NCBI RefSeq assembly: GCF_013177315.1 | Contig: NZ_CP053661.1 | Location: 4,278,001-4,342,000, forward strand | From: Thermoleptolyngbya sichuanensis A183 | GTDB taxonomy: Bacteria > Cyanobacteriota > Cyanobacteriia > Elainellales > Elainellaceae | Direction of reading: 5' to 3' | DNA length: 64,000 nucleotides | Part shown: positions 1 to 9,036 of the stretch, piece after piece | Position numbering within the stretch: the stretch's first letter is position 1 | How the letters are laid out: each line of letters begins with the position of its first letter | Made by a program: the position numbers and the translations under genes | Notes under the pieces: generated by a model | What the model was told of the DNA's origin: nothing | Seen by the model: only the letters and a program-made list of their open reading frames with translations | Database searches by the model: none

Positions 1-1044
1 GGGCAAGTGGCGCAGCATCGCTCCAAAGCCGCCAAAGCTGAGGGGAGATTGGCCGCCGCTGCTGTCGCCGATGGGCAAAATTCGGCTCCACTTGGGCTGG
101 AGCGGACTTTGGCGATAGCAGGGAAAAAAGCCATAGAGCGATCGCCTAATGTTTAGCGCCTCCAGCGCCACCCCCTGATACTGCGGCAATAGCCGAAAAT
201 ACTCGTCAAACAACTGCTCCAGGCTGGGGCGGCTGGGGTGTGCGTCCAGATAGGTGAAGAGATACGTTGTTCTGCCGTCGCGGGCGGGAAACGCCTCCCA
301 AAAATATTGACACTGGTTTTCAATCGGCGTGATGGAGGCAAACAGGTCGCCCGTTTCGTTGTGCGGAAAGCCCTGAGCGCAGGTGCCCACCACCATACAA
401 ACCGCATCCGGCTTCTGTCCGCCTCTTGCCTGCTGGCTAATGGGCGAAAAGTGCCCCATCGCGTCTAGCAGCAGCCGCGTTTTGAACCCGTTGCCAGCCT
501 GCACTGCCACGCCATCCGGGTGAACCGTCGCCGCTGCGAACCCCGTCTGCTCGAACAACTGCCCGCCTGCTGCCAGAAATTTTGCTTTCAGCGTTTCGAG
601 CAACTGTCGGGGACTCACGCCCACATTCAGCACGTCTCGCACCCAGAGTTCGGTGCCGCCCTGAAAGGCGATGCGGGCAGGATTATATTCACTGGCGATC
701 GCCCCCTCCAGTTCTGCCGGACTCAGCAGATGCAGGTGGACTAGCACCGCCAGTTCTCGCCGCGAAATATTCCACTCTTGGTCGCGCCCCTGCAAAATGC
801 CCCGCTCCAGCAGCGCCACCCGCCAGCCCCGCCGTACCAGCGCACAGCCCATCAGCAGCCCCAGCGTGCCGCCGCAAATTACCACGTCCCACTCGGTTTC
901 GCCCAGCGGCTCTGAGGATTCAGTTATGACAGTGGGACAGGGAATCCTGCCCTCTCGATAGGCTTGCCACAGGGCATCGGCTCGGCGCAGCCCCACTAGT
1001 GGGTTATCAGGCAAGGCAGACAGGAGGGTTTCGGCAAGTCCCAT
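1..1044 (-). CDS. cruP: Lycopene cyclase-like flavoprotein CruP (3' part outside window)
   Basis: This is the first 348 codons of a minus-strand gene that runs off the left edge. An N-terminal extension is followed by a Rossmann FAD-binding segment (DVVICGGTLGLL, residues about 55-66), then the conserved stretch QEWNISRRE. Near the window edge is GDSSGGQSPLSFGGFG, the C-terminal FAD motif typical of CruA/CruP lycopene cyclases. CruP is the paralogue whose cyclase activity is debated; in plants it limits carotenoid peroxide formation. I prefer CruP to CruA because of the N-terminal region, from memory of the families. It lies 47 bp after the cyclophilin gene on the same strand, so it probably ends a ycf4-cyclophilin-cruP operon. 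Confidence 0.78.
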   Translation of the reverse strand, partial: MGLAETLLSALPDNPLVGLRRADALWQAYREGRIPCPTVITESSEPLGETEWDVVICGGTLGLLMGCALVRRGWRVALLERGILQGRDQEWNISRRELAVLVHLHLLSPAELEGAIASEYNPARIAFQGGTELWVRDVLNVGVSPRQLLETLKAKFLAAGGQLFEQTGFAAATVHPDGVAVQAGNGFKTRLLLDAMGHFSPISQQARGGQKPDAVCMVVGTCAQGFPHNETGDLFASITPIENQCQYFWEAFPARDGRTTYLFTYLDAHPSRPSLEQLFDEYFRLLPQYQGVALEALNIRRSLYGFFPCYRQSPLQPKWSRILPIGDSSGGQSPLSFGGFGAMLRHLP

Positions 1045-1091
1045 CGGTTGCTCACAGGAGTAAAGTTCGCGGGATAAAAAACTGTGTGCCC

Positions 1092-1856
1092 TTAGCCACC
1101 CGTCTTCAGGTTTTCCAACCCTGCGGTAACGCGGGCCGTCTCGATGCGATCGCCCTGCTGAATCTCGTCCACCACGTCCATCCCGCGGGTTACATAGCCA
1201 AACACAGCATACTGCCCATCCAGAAAGCCCAGATCCGCCAGGGTGAAATAAAACTGCGACGAAGCCGAGTCAGGAAACTGCGATCGCGCCATTGCCACCG
1301 CCCCTCGCGTGTGTTTCAGCACGGGCGCGGTTCCAGGCTCCAGTGTTTTCCCATACACGGGTTCCGCTGCACCAGCGGGCTTGATTTCTAGCGGAATGTA
1401 GCGCGGGCTAGAGGTGGCAGGGTCAATAAAGCTGCCCGTACCCAGCATCCCCAGGGGCACACTGGCATCTTTGCTCTGGGGGTCGCCGCCCTGCACCACA
1501 AACGGCTCTGGCTCTCGTACCACGCGATGAAACATCAGCCCGTCGTAGACCCCGCGATTCACCAAATCGACGAAATTTCCAGCGGTAATCGGTGCATCCT
1601 GGCCGTTCACCTGGATTTCAATGGGCGACCCCTTGACCCGAATTTCGACGGTCGCTTCGCCGTCCAGTCGTGCCAGGTTTGCGTAGGGCGTAGCTGGGCC
1701 GGGAGCGGGCGTGAGGACGGGCGATTGGGCGATCGCCGAGTCGCCAGATGCAGTACCAGAACTAGCGTTGTCTGTATTCGCCCCCGAACAGCCTCCAATT
1801 AGCATCAGGCCAACCAGTCCAACCAGGGCGAACCACCGCCCCATTTTCTGTCTCAT
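1092..1856 (-). CDS. Lipoprotein cyclophilin-type peptidyl-prolyl isomerase
   Basis: The 254-residue protein begins with a lipoprotein signal whose lipobox is LIGGC (Cys23), followed by a Ser/Thr/Ala-rich linker. The cyclophilin fold fills residues about 65-250. FHRVV, VQGGDP, AMARS, SQFYFT and [12 protein letters not shown] match the usual active-site and core motifs. It should catalyse proline isomerisation on the outer face of the plasma membrane or in the thylakoid lumen. An AGGAG ribosome site precedes the ATG. It is sandwiched between ycf4 and cruP on the same strand with gaps of about 40-50 bp, consistent with co-transcription. Cyanobacterial relatives have been linked to photosystem assembly, but that role is only inferred here. 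Confidence 0.92.
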   Translation of the reverse strand: MRQKMGRWFALVGLVGLMLIGGCSGANTDNASSGTASGDSAIAQSPVLTPAPGPATPYANLARLDGEATVEIRVKGSPIEIQVNGQDAPITAGNFVDLVNRGVYDGLMFHRVVREPEPFVVQGGDPQSKDASVPLGMLGTGSFIDPATSSPRYIPLEIKPAGAAEPVYGKTLEPGTAPVLKHTRGAVAMARSQFPDSASSQFYFTLADLGFLDGQYAVFGYVTRGMDVVDEIQQGDRIETARVTAGLENLKTGG

Positions 1857-1895
1857 TGCGCGTCTCCTAGCTCCTAAACTAGCTCACTCAACTTG

Positions 1896-2462
1896 CTACA
1901 GACCTTCCAGCGGCACACCCAAAAACCGCGCCAGTTCAGCGCCTTCGGTTTCCAGTTCTGCCAGCGCCATCGGTTGTCCCACCCGCGTCAGGGGAATGTC
2001 GCCCTTGCCTTTGATCCGCAGGTAGAGCGATCGCTTCGGGTTGAGTCCTTCTTTAATCTGCACGCGAATCGCCTGCACGTCCTCTAACTTATGAGTGACT
2101 TCAATTTTGCGGTTCTTGCCCGGAAAGCCCGACCGAAAAATCGTCAGCATCCCCGTATCCCGGTTGAACTCGTTATAGCCGCCGCCCACATCCCACAAAA
2201 TCACCAGCCACAGATAGGTCGCCAGCAGCAGCGCCAACACGCCGTAAAACCCCATCACCAGCCCCTGCGGAATAAAAACGAGCTGCGTTGGGTCAGAAAA
2301 CGGCAGCAGATTGACTTTCAAATAGCTGGAAATGCTGGACAGCAAAAAGCCCAGTCCTCCGCCCAAAATTACCGTCGCCCACCAATAGTTGCTCAGGCGG
2401 CGAGACCCCACAACCGTCTTCCGCAGCACGCGGCTCTCGGTGGACACACTGGATGCGGTCAT
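1896..2462 (-). CDS. ycf4: Photosystem I assembly protein Ycf4
   Basis: The 188-residue product has the normal Ycf4 length. Two membrane segments lie at about residues 25-45 and 65-90. A soluble C-terminal domain includes WDVGGGYNEFNR, FRSGFPGKNR and the final ELARFLGVPLEGL. Ycf4 is a thylakoid protein that scaffolds assembly of the photosystem I core. It is probably the first gene of a minus-strand group with the cyclophilin gene 39 bp downstream. The start ATG follows GAGAGT, a weak ribosome site. It sits back to back with the psbD-psbC operon, so photosystem I assembly and photosystem II core genes diverge from one 650-bp region. Confidence 0.95.
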   Translation of the reverse strand: MTASSVSTESRVLRKTVVGSRRLSNYWWATVILGGGLGFLLSSISSYLKVNLLPFSDPTQLVFIPQGLVMGFYGVLALLLATYLWLVILWDVGGGYNEFNRDTGMLTIFRSGFPGKNRKIEVTHKLEDVQAIRVQIKEGLNPKRSLYLRIKGKGDIPLTRVGQPMALAELETEGAELARFLGVPLEGL

Positions 2463-2514
2463 ACTCTCAATTTCCCAGGTCGTTTTTAATGTGTTCAGAT
2501 TGAATTGATTTTGA

Positions 2515-2607
2515 TAGGACTTACGCGGTTAGACGATTTTTTGCGGGCTGCGCCCGCAAAAAATCGTCTAAAACCCAGAAAATTTAAGCGCAAGTGCATA
2601 AGTCCTA
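2515..2607. repeat. Palindromic MITE-like repeat, copy 1
   Basis: The 93-bp element has ends TAGGACTTACGC and GCATAAGTCCTA. Inside is a near-perfect palindrome (about 2529-2571) whose arms read TTAGACGATTTTTTGCGGG and its complement around a short CTGC loop. The same ends and the internal word TTTTCTGGG recur at 20171 and 40706, with different but still complementary stems. It lies between ycf4 and psbD. Confidence 0.8.
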
Positions 2608-3120
2608 TTTGATATCTACTGGATATCTGGCTGAGAAGCAAAGCACCTCAATCTCGATTATGCTGCACATCTGGCCCCTCAGCCGGAGCAGATCTCTCCT
2701 CAACAACATTCGCACTAGCCTTGTCTAAATCCAGCGAATAACTCTCAAAGCTCAGGCCCAGCGCTAGCTCGGTTTACGACCGGCTTAATTTCCTTCCAAT
2801 CTCTCTCAGGTTTTTACAGCGTTCTTGGAGAGTCTCCACAACCCGGTATCCAGAGAAATCCAGCCATTTCGGGTTCAGCCAAAGATGCAAAATCTGAAAT
2901 GAGAGGTACGTATCGGATTGTAAAAATTTTCGTATGTACTTATCATATAGACAAATCTAAACTGGCTTGGTGAATTGAAAGCTAGGTATAAGTACCTGCT
3001 TGGGTTCTGTTTCCCTAAAACCAAGTTGAGTCACACCACTCCAATCGGGCCGCTGATTCTGGTCAAACAGAGTCACACCGTGAGAGGATTGGACTTTGCG
3101 CCATATTAAGAGGTTATGAA
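2608..3120 (+). promoter_or_regulatory. Gene-free psbD upstream region
   Basis: No convincing gene is seen in these 510 bases. The stretch around 2925-2960 is AT-rich. GAGTCACACC occurs twice (about 3028 and 3070). AAGAGG at 3108-3113, seven bases before the psbD ATG, is the likely ribosome site. A two-codon reading frame (ATG AAA TGA, 3116-3124) overlaps the psbD start. I could not place a confident -35/-10 pair; a promoter for light-regulated psbDC is expected here. Confidence 0.4.
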
Positions 3121-4179
3121 ATGACCGTAGCAATGGGAAGAGCGCAAGCCCAGCGAGGATGGTTTGACGTTCTCGACGACTGGCTAAAGCGCGACCGATT
3201 TGTCTTCGTAGGATGGTCAGGCATTCTGCTATTCCCCTGCGCCTACCTGGCGCTGGGAGGCTGGCTGACCGGCACCACCTTCGTCACCTCCTGGTACACC
3301 CACGGCATCGCCAGTTCCTACCTAGAGGGCTGCAACTTTTTGACCGCCGCCGTATCCACCCCGCCCAACAGCCTGGGACACAGCCTGTTGTTTTTGTGGG
3401 GCCCCGAAGCCCAGTGGAACTTCACCCGCTGGTGTCAACTAGGCGGCTTGTGGACCTTTGTCGCTCTGCACGGCGCATTCGGACTGATCGGCTTCATGCT
3501 GCGACAGTTTGAGATTGCCCGTCTAGTGGGCATCCGTCCGTACAACGCCCTGGCATTCTCCGGTCCCATCGCCGTGTTTGTCAGCGTATTTCTGCTGTAC
3601 CCGCTAGGACAATCGGGCTGGTTCTTCGCCCCCAGCTTTGGCGTTGCCGCCATCTTCCGATTCATCCTATTCGTGCAAGGCTTCCACAACTTCACCCTGA
3701 ACCCGTTCCACATGATGGGCGTGGCCGGCATCCTGGGGGGTGCGCTGTTGTGCGCCATCCACGGAGCGACCGTGGAGAACACCCTGTACGAAGACGGCGA
3801 CAAGGCGAACACCTTCCGCGCCTTCAACCCGACACAGGCAGAAGAGACCTACTCGATGGTGACCGCCAACCGCTTCTGGTCTCAGATTTTCGGGATTGCG
3901 TTTTCCAACAAGCGCTGGCTGCACTTCTTCATGCTGTTTGTGCCGGTCACGGGTCTGTGGATGGCGAGCATTGGGATTGCGGGCTTGGCGCTGAACCTGC
4001 GGGCGTATGACTTTGTGTCGCAGGAGATTCGCGCGGCGGAAGACCCGGAGTTTGAGACGTTCTACACCAAGAACATTCTGCTGAACGAGGGCATCCGCGC
4101 CTGGATGGCTCCGCAAGACCAGCCTCACGAAAACTTTGTATTCCCTGAAGAGGTACTGCCCCGTGGTAACGCTCTCTAG
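3121..4179 (+). CDS. psbD: Photosystem II reaction centre protein D2, with unusual substitutions
   Basis: The 352-residue product has the exact D2 length. D2 pairs with D1 to bind P680, pheophytin, QA and the non-haem iron. The key residues are present: His117 (peripheral chlorophyll), Tyr160 (TyrD) with His189, His197 (P680 ligand), and His214 and His268 (iron). Several normally invariant positions differ. Trp191 in HNWTLNPF is Phe here, Gly99-Asp100 (AQGDFTRW) is Trp-Asn, and Ser166 (GQSSWFF) is Gly. The C-terminal third is canonical. The gene overlaps psbC by 17 bases, the standard cyanobacterial psbDC arrangement. It could be a D2 isoform or a recombinant allele rather than the usual housekeeping sequence. 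Confidence 0.97.
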   Translation: MTVAMGRAQAQRGWFDVLDDWLKRDRFVFVGWSGILLFPCAYLALGGWLTGTTFVTSWYTHGIASSYLEGCNFLTAAVSTPPNSLGHSLLFLWGPEAQWNFTRWCQLGGLWTFVALHGAFGLIGFMLRQFEIARLVGIRPYNALAFSGPIAVFVSVFLLYPLGQSGWFFAPSFGVAAIFRFILFVQGFHNFTLNPFHMMGVAGILGGALLCAIHGATVENTLYEDGDKANTFRAFNPTQAEETYSMVTANRFWSQIFGIAFSNKRWLHFFMLFVPVTGLWMASIGIAGLALNLRAYDFVSQEIRAAEDPEFETFYTKNILLNEGIRAWMAPQDQPHENFVFPEEVLPRGNAL

Positions 4180-5548
4180 TAGCTCAATGGTTGCCGGAAA
4201 CCGCGACCAGGAATCCTCCGGGTTTGCCTGGTGGGCTGGCAACGCCCGTCTAATTAATCTTTCTGGAAAGCTGTTGGGCGCTCATGTTGCCCACGCTGGT
4301 CTGATTGTCTTCTGGGCAGGCGCGATGACGCTGTTTGAAGTGGCTCACTTCGTGCCTGAGAAGCCCATGTATGAGCAAGGGCTAATTCTGCTGCCTCACC
4401 TGGCAACGCTGGGTTGGGGCGTGGGCCCTGGCGGTGAAGTGCTGGATACCTTCCCCTACTTTGTGGTGGGTGTGCTGCACCTGATTTCCTCTGCTGTTCT
4501 GGGTCTGGGCGGGATTTACCATGCCGTTCGTGGCCCCGAAACGCTGGAAGAATACTCTTCCTTCTTTGGATACGACTGGAAGGATAAGAACCAGATGACC
4601 AACATCATCGGGTATCACCTGATCCTGCTGGGTCTGGGTGCCTTCCTGCTGGTGTTTAAGGCTATGTTCTTCGGTGGTGTGTATGACACCTGGGCACCGG
4701 GTGGCGGTGACGTTCGCGTTATCACCAACCCGACGCTGAACCCAGTGACGATTTTTGGCTACCTGCTGAAGTCTCCCTTTGGCGGCGAAGGCTGGATCGT
4801 CAGCGTCAACAACATGGAAGACGTAATCGGTGGCCACATCTGGGTCGGCTTCATCTGCATCGCAGGTGGTGTCTGGCACATCCTGACCAAGCCGTTCGGC
4901 TGGGTGCGCCGCGCCTTTATCTGGTCGGGTGAAGCTTACCTGTCTTATAGCCTGGGCGCTCTGTCGCTGATGGGCTTTGTGGCTTCCACGATGGTTTGGT
5001 ACAATAACACGGTTTATCCTAGCGAGTTCTTCGGCCCCACCGGCCCCGAAGCGTCGCAGGCTCAAGCTCTCACCTTTCTGATCCGTGACCAGCGCTTGGG
5101 TGCAAACGTGGGTTCTGCTCAGGGCCCCACAGGTCTGGGTAAGTACCTGATGCGCTCTCCGACGGGTGAAATCATCTTCGGCGGTGAAACCATGCGCTTC
5201 TGGGACTTCCAGGGCCCCTGGCTGGAGCCGCTGCGTGGTCCCAATGGTCTAGATCTGGATAAGATCAAGAATGACATTCAGCCTTGGCAAGCTCGCCGCG
5301 CGGCTGAGTACATGACTCACGCGCCGCTGGGTTCCCTGAACTCTGTGGGCGGTGTGGCGACCGAAATTAACTCGGTAAACTTTGTGTCGCCTCGCGCCTG
5401 GCTGGCAACGTCTCACTTTGTGCTGGCGTTCTTCTTCCTGGTGGGTCACCTGTGGCATGCGGGTCGCGCCCGTGCTGCGGCGGCTGGCTTTGAGAAGGGT
5501 ATCGACCGCGAGTCTGAGCCGGTGTTGGCAATGCCGGATATCGACTAG
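4163..5548 (+). CDS. psbC: Photosystem II core antenna protein CP43
   Basis: The 461-residue protein matches the chlorophyll-binding core antenna CP43. It has six membrane helices with paired His ligands and a large lumenal loop with [14 protein letters not shown], whose Glu and Arg contact the Mn4CaO5 cluster. I chose the GTG at 4163, giving the usual start VVTLSS; an in-frame upstream extension to 4136 lies inside psbD and is not family-like. The GAAGAGG at 4147-4153, inside psbD, can serve as ribosome site, so translation is probably coupled to psbD. Glycine codons are often GGT here and mostly GGC or GGA in psbD. A strong terminator follows at 5601. Confidence 0.98.
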   Translation: MVTLSSSSMVAGNRDQESSGFAWWAGNARLINLSGKLLGAHVAHAGLIVFWAGAMTLFEVAHFVPEKPMYEQGLILLPHLATLGWGVGPGGEVLDTFPYFVVGVLHLISSAVLGLGGIYHAVRGPETLEEYSSFFGYDWKDKNQMTNIIGYHLILLGLGAFLLVFKAMFFGGVYDTWAPGGGDVRVITNPTLNPVTIFGYLLKSPFGGEGWIVSVNNMEDVIGGHIWVGFICIAGGVWHILTKPFGWVRRAFIWSGEAYLSYSLGALSLMGFVASTMVWYNNTVYPSEFFGPTGPEASQAQALTFLIRDQRLGANVGSAQGPTGLGKYLMRSPTGEIIFGGETMRFWDFQGPWLEPLRGPNGLDLDKIKNDIQPWQARRAAEYMTHAPLGSLNSVGGVATEINSVNFVSPRAWLATSHFVLAFFFLVGHLWHAGRARAAAAGFEKGIDRESEPVLAMPDID

Positions 5549-5600
5549 TCTGCCGACTAGTGTTGGCAATTAGTTGCTGACTAGTTGCTGAACTTTGTAA

Positions 5601-5630
5601 GCGCCCCCTGCGATTGCGGGGGCGTTTTTT
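5601..5630 (+). terminator. Rho-independent terminator of psbD-psbC
   Basis: GCGCCCCC and GGGGGCG arms flank a short TGCGATTGC loop and are followed at once by TTTTTT. It lies 53 bases after the psbC stop and before the convergent GTPase gene. Confidence 0.9.
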
Positions 5631-5661
5631 ACGCTTTTCTTACTTTTTTCCTAGTTTTTTG

Positions 5662-7071
5662 CTATCCGCCCAATTCCCGCTGGAGTCGGTACATGACTGT
5701 ATCTTCGTCTACTTGGCTGAGGATGTCCTGAATTACCGTGTTGGGCCCGTCCGGCCCCCAAGTACAGCCGCGTTCCAGGTAGGCCTGGGCAGCCTTGCCT
5801 ACGCGGTAGGAACCGTATCCGGCGATCGCCCCCTGAGCCACCGCCGCACTGCCGTAGGCCATTAGACCCCCGACGCTGTCGAACATCGCGCCCACCGCCG
5901 ACGCACTCTTGCCCGCCCCCAAGAGCAAGCCGCTGCCCACTTCACCCAGCAGCAGACTGCCCGAACTCCACAAAATCGCCTGGAGCAGTTTGCCCGCCTC
6001 AAAGCTGGTCATGGGTAGGCCGTAGAGCTTTGCCAGATTGCGGATCATCACCAGATCGGTCACAGCCCCGCCCGCGAGATCAAGAATCGCAATGGGGTTC
6101 ACGCCGATGGCGATCGCCTTCCACTTGGCAAATTTCCAGATCAACTCCTCCGCCTGCTCCTGGTTTAGCTTCAGGGCTTTGCGGGCGATGCCCTGCTCCG
6201 TTTCTCGCGCCTGCCGCAGCGCATTTAGCGCCAGCAGCGACTTGCCTTCCTTTTGGATAATGTCTACCAGCAGCGCCCGCAGCTCCTCCACTTGCGGCGG
6301 TGGCGACTCCCATTCGTGCGTCACGCTGCCGTCGGGCCACTCCACTCGCACCTGCACGGGCGCAGGCTCCGCCGACACACGCACCACGTCCTCCGGCATG
6401 AGAAACGGACGACCGCGATCGCCCCCTTCTGCAAACAGAATTCTCAGCTTCTGGTAAATCGCGTCCCGATCTTGGTCAGGATACAAATCTGCCTTGTTAA
6501 ACACCAGCAGCATGGGCTTGTGGGCCGCTTGCAGTTCTGCCAATGCTTGATATTCTGTGCGTGTAATATCGCCTGCAATGACAAACAAAATTAGGTCGGC
6601 CTGATTAGCCACGTCCCGCGCCATCTCAGCCCGCGTCTGCCCGCCCACTTCATCCAGCCCTGGCGTGTCGATAAGTTCCACCCGCAGGTCGCTCTCCGGC
6701 AGCGCCCAATAGACCGAGCGGGGATACTGGGTCACGCCGTTGATCGGCCCGGTCGGCAATAGCTTTTGCCCGATGAGTCCGTTAATCACCGCCGATTTGC
6801 CCCGGCTCACCAGACCAAACACTGCAATCCTCAGCAGGCTGCAATTCAGCTTGTCCAGCGCGGCTGAAAGCTGGTTCAAATCGGTTTTGAGGGAGGCCTG
6901 AAGCTCCACATCTCCTGCGCCTCGTCGGGGCGATCGCGCCTTTTGGGTATAGCGTCCGATGGCTTGTCGCAGGCTGGCCCGCGCCCGCTGAAAATGTGTA
7001 TCTTGCATTCCCAGGGGAATCAAGCCAGAGGGCGGCGCAGTAGATGAGTCGCGAGGCGGAAACTGAGTCAC
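5662..7071 (-). CDS. Membrane-associated GTPase with C-terminal DUF697-like region
   Basis: The 469-residue protein has a GTPase domain at residues about 75-290. The P-loop is GLVSRGKSAV, the switch/G3 motif is DTPG and the base-specificity motif is NKAD. The C-terminal part (about 310-460) is Gly/Ala-rich with hydrophobic helices (SGSLLLGEVGSGLLLGAG), as in DUF697-type GTPases that attach to membranes. The start is GTG. It is a cyanobacterial relative of Era/dynamin-like small GTPases; the cellular process is unknown. It converges on psbC and shares that terminator region. Confidence 0.85.
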   Translation of the reverse strand: MTQFPPRDSSTAPPSGLIPLGMQDTHFQRARASLRQAIGRYTQKARSPRRGAGDVELQASLKTDLNQLSAALDKLNCSLLRIAVFGLVSRGKSAVINGLIGQKLLPTGPINGVTQYPRSVYWALPESDLRVELIDTPGLDEVGGQTRAEMARDVANQADLILFVIAGDITRTEYQALAELQAAHKPMLLVFNKADLYPDQDRDAIYQKLRILFAEGGDRGRPFLMPEDVVRVSAEPAPVQVRVEWPDGSVTHEWESPPPQVEELRALLVDIIQKEGKSLLALNALRQARETEQGIARKALKLNQEQAEELIWKFAKWKAIAIGVNPIAILDLAGGAVTDLVMIRNLAKLYGLPMTSFEAGKLLQAILWSSGSLLLGEVGSGLLLGAGKSASAVGAMFDSVGGLMAYGSAAVAQGAIAGYGSYRVGKAAQAYLERGCTWGPDGPNTVIQDILSQVDEDTVMYRLQRELGG

Positions 7072-7289
7072 AGCAGAAAAGAAATTCTTCAGTTATATTT
7101 TGGACGATTCTGCCCATCGCTACGATCGGAGATCGGGAGCCTTGGAGGCGAAATTGCCGTATCCCCCCGACCAATCTGGAAAAATCCAGCCGAACCCACA
7201 GCCAAAGCGTCATCAAAGTCACAGCAATGTCCCAATCATCCAGGCTTCGATAACGGCATTCTGCCAGTCCTAACTCCTCGCTCGCCGCC

Positions 7290-8153
7290 ATGCGCTATTG
7301 GATTCGCCACACGACAACTTATCGATACGATCGCCCGGTGACGCTTGCCCCGCATTGGGTTCGGCTGCGGCCGCGCAGCGATGTGACGCAGATCTTGCAC
7401 AACTTTTCGCTGACGGTAGAGCCGGTGCCAGAGCGCGTAGCCGAGAACCTGGATTTGGAGGGAAATAGCGTCCTCAAGCTGACGTTTGGCGATGAACCGC
7501 TGGAGCAGTTTCAGCTGACGACGATTTCGGAGGTGGAAACCTTTCGCACCAATCCCTTTGACTTTTTGCTGGAACCCTGGGCCAGCCGCCTGCCCATCGA
7601 TTATCCCATTTCGCTGTATCGACAACTTCAGCCCTATCTGGCTACCTCGGCGGCTGGACTGCCCGCCCTTGACCCGATTGCCCTCCAGTTGGCCAACGAC
7701 CTGTGGCTGCAAACGGACGGAAACCCCGTTACCTTTCTTTGGCAGTTGAACCAGCAAATTCATGCCAACTGTCGCCATATCATTCGCGAGACAGGCGAGC
7801 CATTTCCGCCGAGCGTCACCTGGGGCAAGGAGGCGGGGTCTTGCCGCGACCTGACGGTGCTATTTACGGAAGTGTGTCGGGCTGTGGGGCTGGCGGCGCG
7901 GTTCGTTAGCGGCTATCAGGAAGCCGACGCAGGTAACGATCCCGAACTGCACGCCTGGGCAGAGGTGTACCTCCCTGGCGCAGGCTGGCGTGGCTATGAC
8001 CCAACACAGAATCTGGCAGTGGGCGATCGCTACATTGCCCTAGTGGCCAGCTCCAGCTACCGGGATGCAGCCCCCCTCAGCGGCACACTCAAAACAGGCA
8101 TCGGCGCAAGCTCAGAACTCCATACCACGCTAGAAATTGAGGCTCAGGAGTGA
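7290..8153 (+). CDS. Transglutaminase-like cysteine peptidase family protein
   Basis: The 287-residue protein starts with the beta-rich bacterial transglutaminase N-domain (about 1-85). The core domain has the Cys-His-Asp triad: Cys in GSCRDLT, His in ELHAWAEVYLP and Asp in GYDPTQN. Proteins of this architecture are cytoplasmic, often in operons with circularly permuted ATP-grasp and alpha-E proteins, and their substrates are mostly unknown. No such partners are adjacent here. It is divergent from the GTPase gene, with a 218-bp intergenic region in which I see no gene. Confidence 0.88.
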   Translation: MRYWIRHTTTYRYDRPVTLAPHWVRLRPRSDVTQILHNFSLTVEPVPERVAENLDLEGNSVLKLTFGDEPLEQFQLTTISEVETFRTNPFDFLLEPWASRLPIDYPISLYRQLQPYLATSAAGLPALDPIALQLANDLWLQTDGNPVTFLWQLNQQIHANCRHIIRETGEPFPPSVTWGKEAGSCRDLTVLFTEVCRAVGLAARFVSGYQEADAGNDPELHAWAEVYLPGAGWRGYDPTQNLAVGDRYIALVASSSYRDAAPLSGTLKTGIGASSELHTTLEIEAQE

Positions 8154-8167
8154 GCCAGCGAGGAATT

Positions 8168-8231
8168 GTCTGGGAAGCGTGTCTGGGAAGCTTGTCTAGG
8201 AAGCTTGTCTAGGAAACGTGTTTGGGAACGT
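8168..8231. repeat. 13-bp tandem repeat
   Basis: About five imperfect units of TGTCTGGGAAGCG follow the transglutaminase stop. Units vary at positions 6 and 10-13 (TGTCTAGGAAGCT, TGTTTGGGAACG). Confidence 0.75.
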
Positions 8232-8286
8232 TACGTGGAGGTTTCATATAATATCAAATCTCCAAAGATCTGCTGCATATAAGAAG

Positions 8287-8502
8287 ATGCCAAAGCTAGC
8301 CGCTATGAGTGGAGTCCTTAAAATCGATATCGATATCGCTGAAACAGCAGAAGAACTAAAAGCCGTCTTGGAACAACAGCAACGGGCATCTCAGCGCCGT
8401 AAAGTGCAGGTGTTGTGGTGGTTAAAAACAGGACAAGCGAAGCGTGTTGAGCAGTTTACCGTTTTCCTGAATGGCTCCACCGCAAGCGCAGCATTCCGTT
8501 AA
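8287..8502 (+). pseudogene. Truncated helix-turn-helix of an IS630-type transposase
   Basis: About 60 residues resemble the N-terminal DNA-binding part of cyanobacterial IS630-family transposases: AETAEELKAVLEQQQRAS, then RRKVQVLWWLKTGQA. After VEQ the similarity is lost, and a frame change would continue as WLHRKRSIP before a stop near 8540. No DDE catalytic domain follows. It is a degraded relic between the 13-bp repeats and the tRNA genes. Confidence 0.6.
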
Positions 8503-8682
8503 AAGCCTCCACCGCAGCCGCGATCGCATAAAAACCCAAAACCGCCATACCAAATCGATAACCAATTTTAGGGGGAGGATGGGAAAAACCTGTCCCTAGC
8601 TGTCCCAGGTTGGTAATTCGTACCAACAAGAAAGCCCCTAACAGGAAGCGTTAGAGGCTTGATACATAAGGCTTTTAGGCTA

Positions 8683-8754
8683 AGCCCGTGATGAGGATTG
8701 AACTCATGACCTCACCCTTACCAAGGGTGTGCTCTACCACTGAGCTACACGGGC
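8683..8754 (-). tRNA. tRNA-Thr (GGU anticodon)
   Basis: On the minus strand the acceptor arms are GCCCGTG and CACGGGC, and the D arm is AGCTCAGTGGTAGAGC. The anticodon loop TTGGTAA sits on an ACCC/GGGT stem. The T arm contains GTTCAATCC. The CCA end is not encoded. It lies 10 bp from tRNA-Tyr and is probably co-transcribed with it. Confidence 0.93.
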
Positions 8755-8764
8755 AATCGGGGGA

Positions 8765-8846
8765 TGGGCCGGGCTGGATTCGAACCAGCGTAGGCGTAGC
8801 CAGCGGATTTACAGTCCGCCCCCATTAACCACTCGGGCACCGACCC
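8765..8846 (-). tRNA. tRNA-Tyr (GUA anticodon)
   Basis: A class II tRNA with a long variable arm (about GGCTACGCCTACGC). The anticodon loop CTGTAAA sits on a GCGGA/TCCGC stem and the T loop is GGTTCGAATCC. The acceptor GGGTCGG pairs with CCGGCCC through one G-U pair. No CCA is encoded. Confidence 0.94.
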
Positions 8847-9036
8847 GTCCATCCCACGATTGATAATCGTAGCACGGGTAGAGGGGACTCTTCCACAAAT
8901 TTCTCACACAAATTTCTCAAAAGATTTCCCAGAAAAGTTTCAGGGCATCTGCGACCTTGCTTCGGGTTGGGCGGTATTGACCCGAAAATTGACCCGAAGC
9001 AAGGTGGACTGGTTGCCTAAAACCAACGCCTCAGCC

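Noticed and set aside
3121-5548. The idea that this is a far-red photosystem gene cluster
   Set aside because: CP43 is canonical, the psbD-psbC overlap is the normal one, and no other paralogous photosystem or bilin-regulator genes are nearby. Only the D2 substitutions remain as an oddity.
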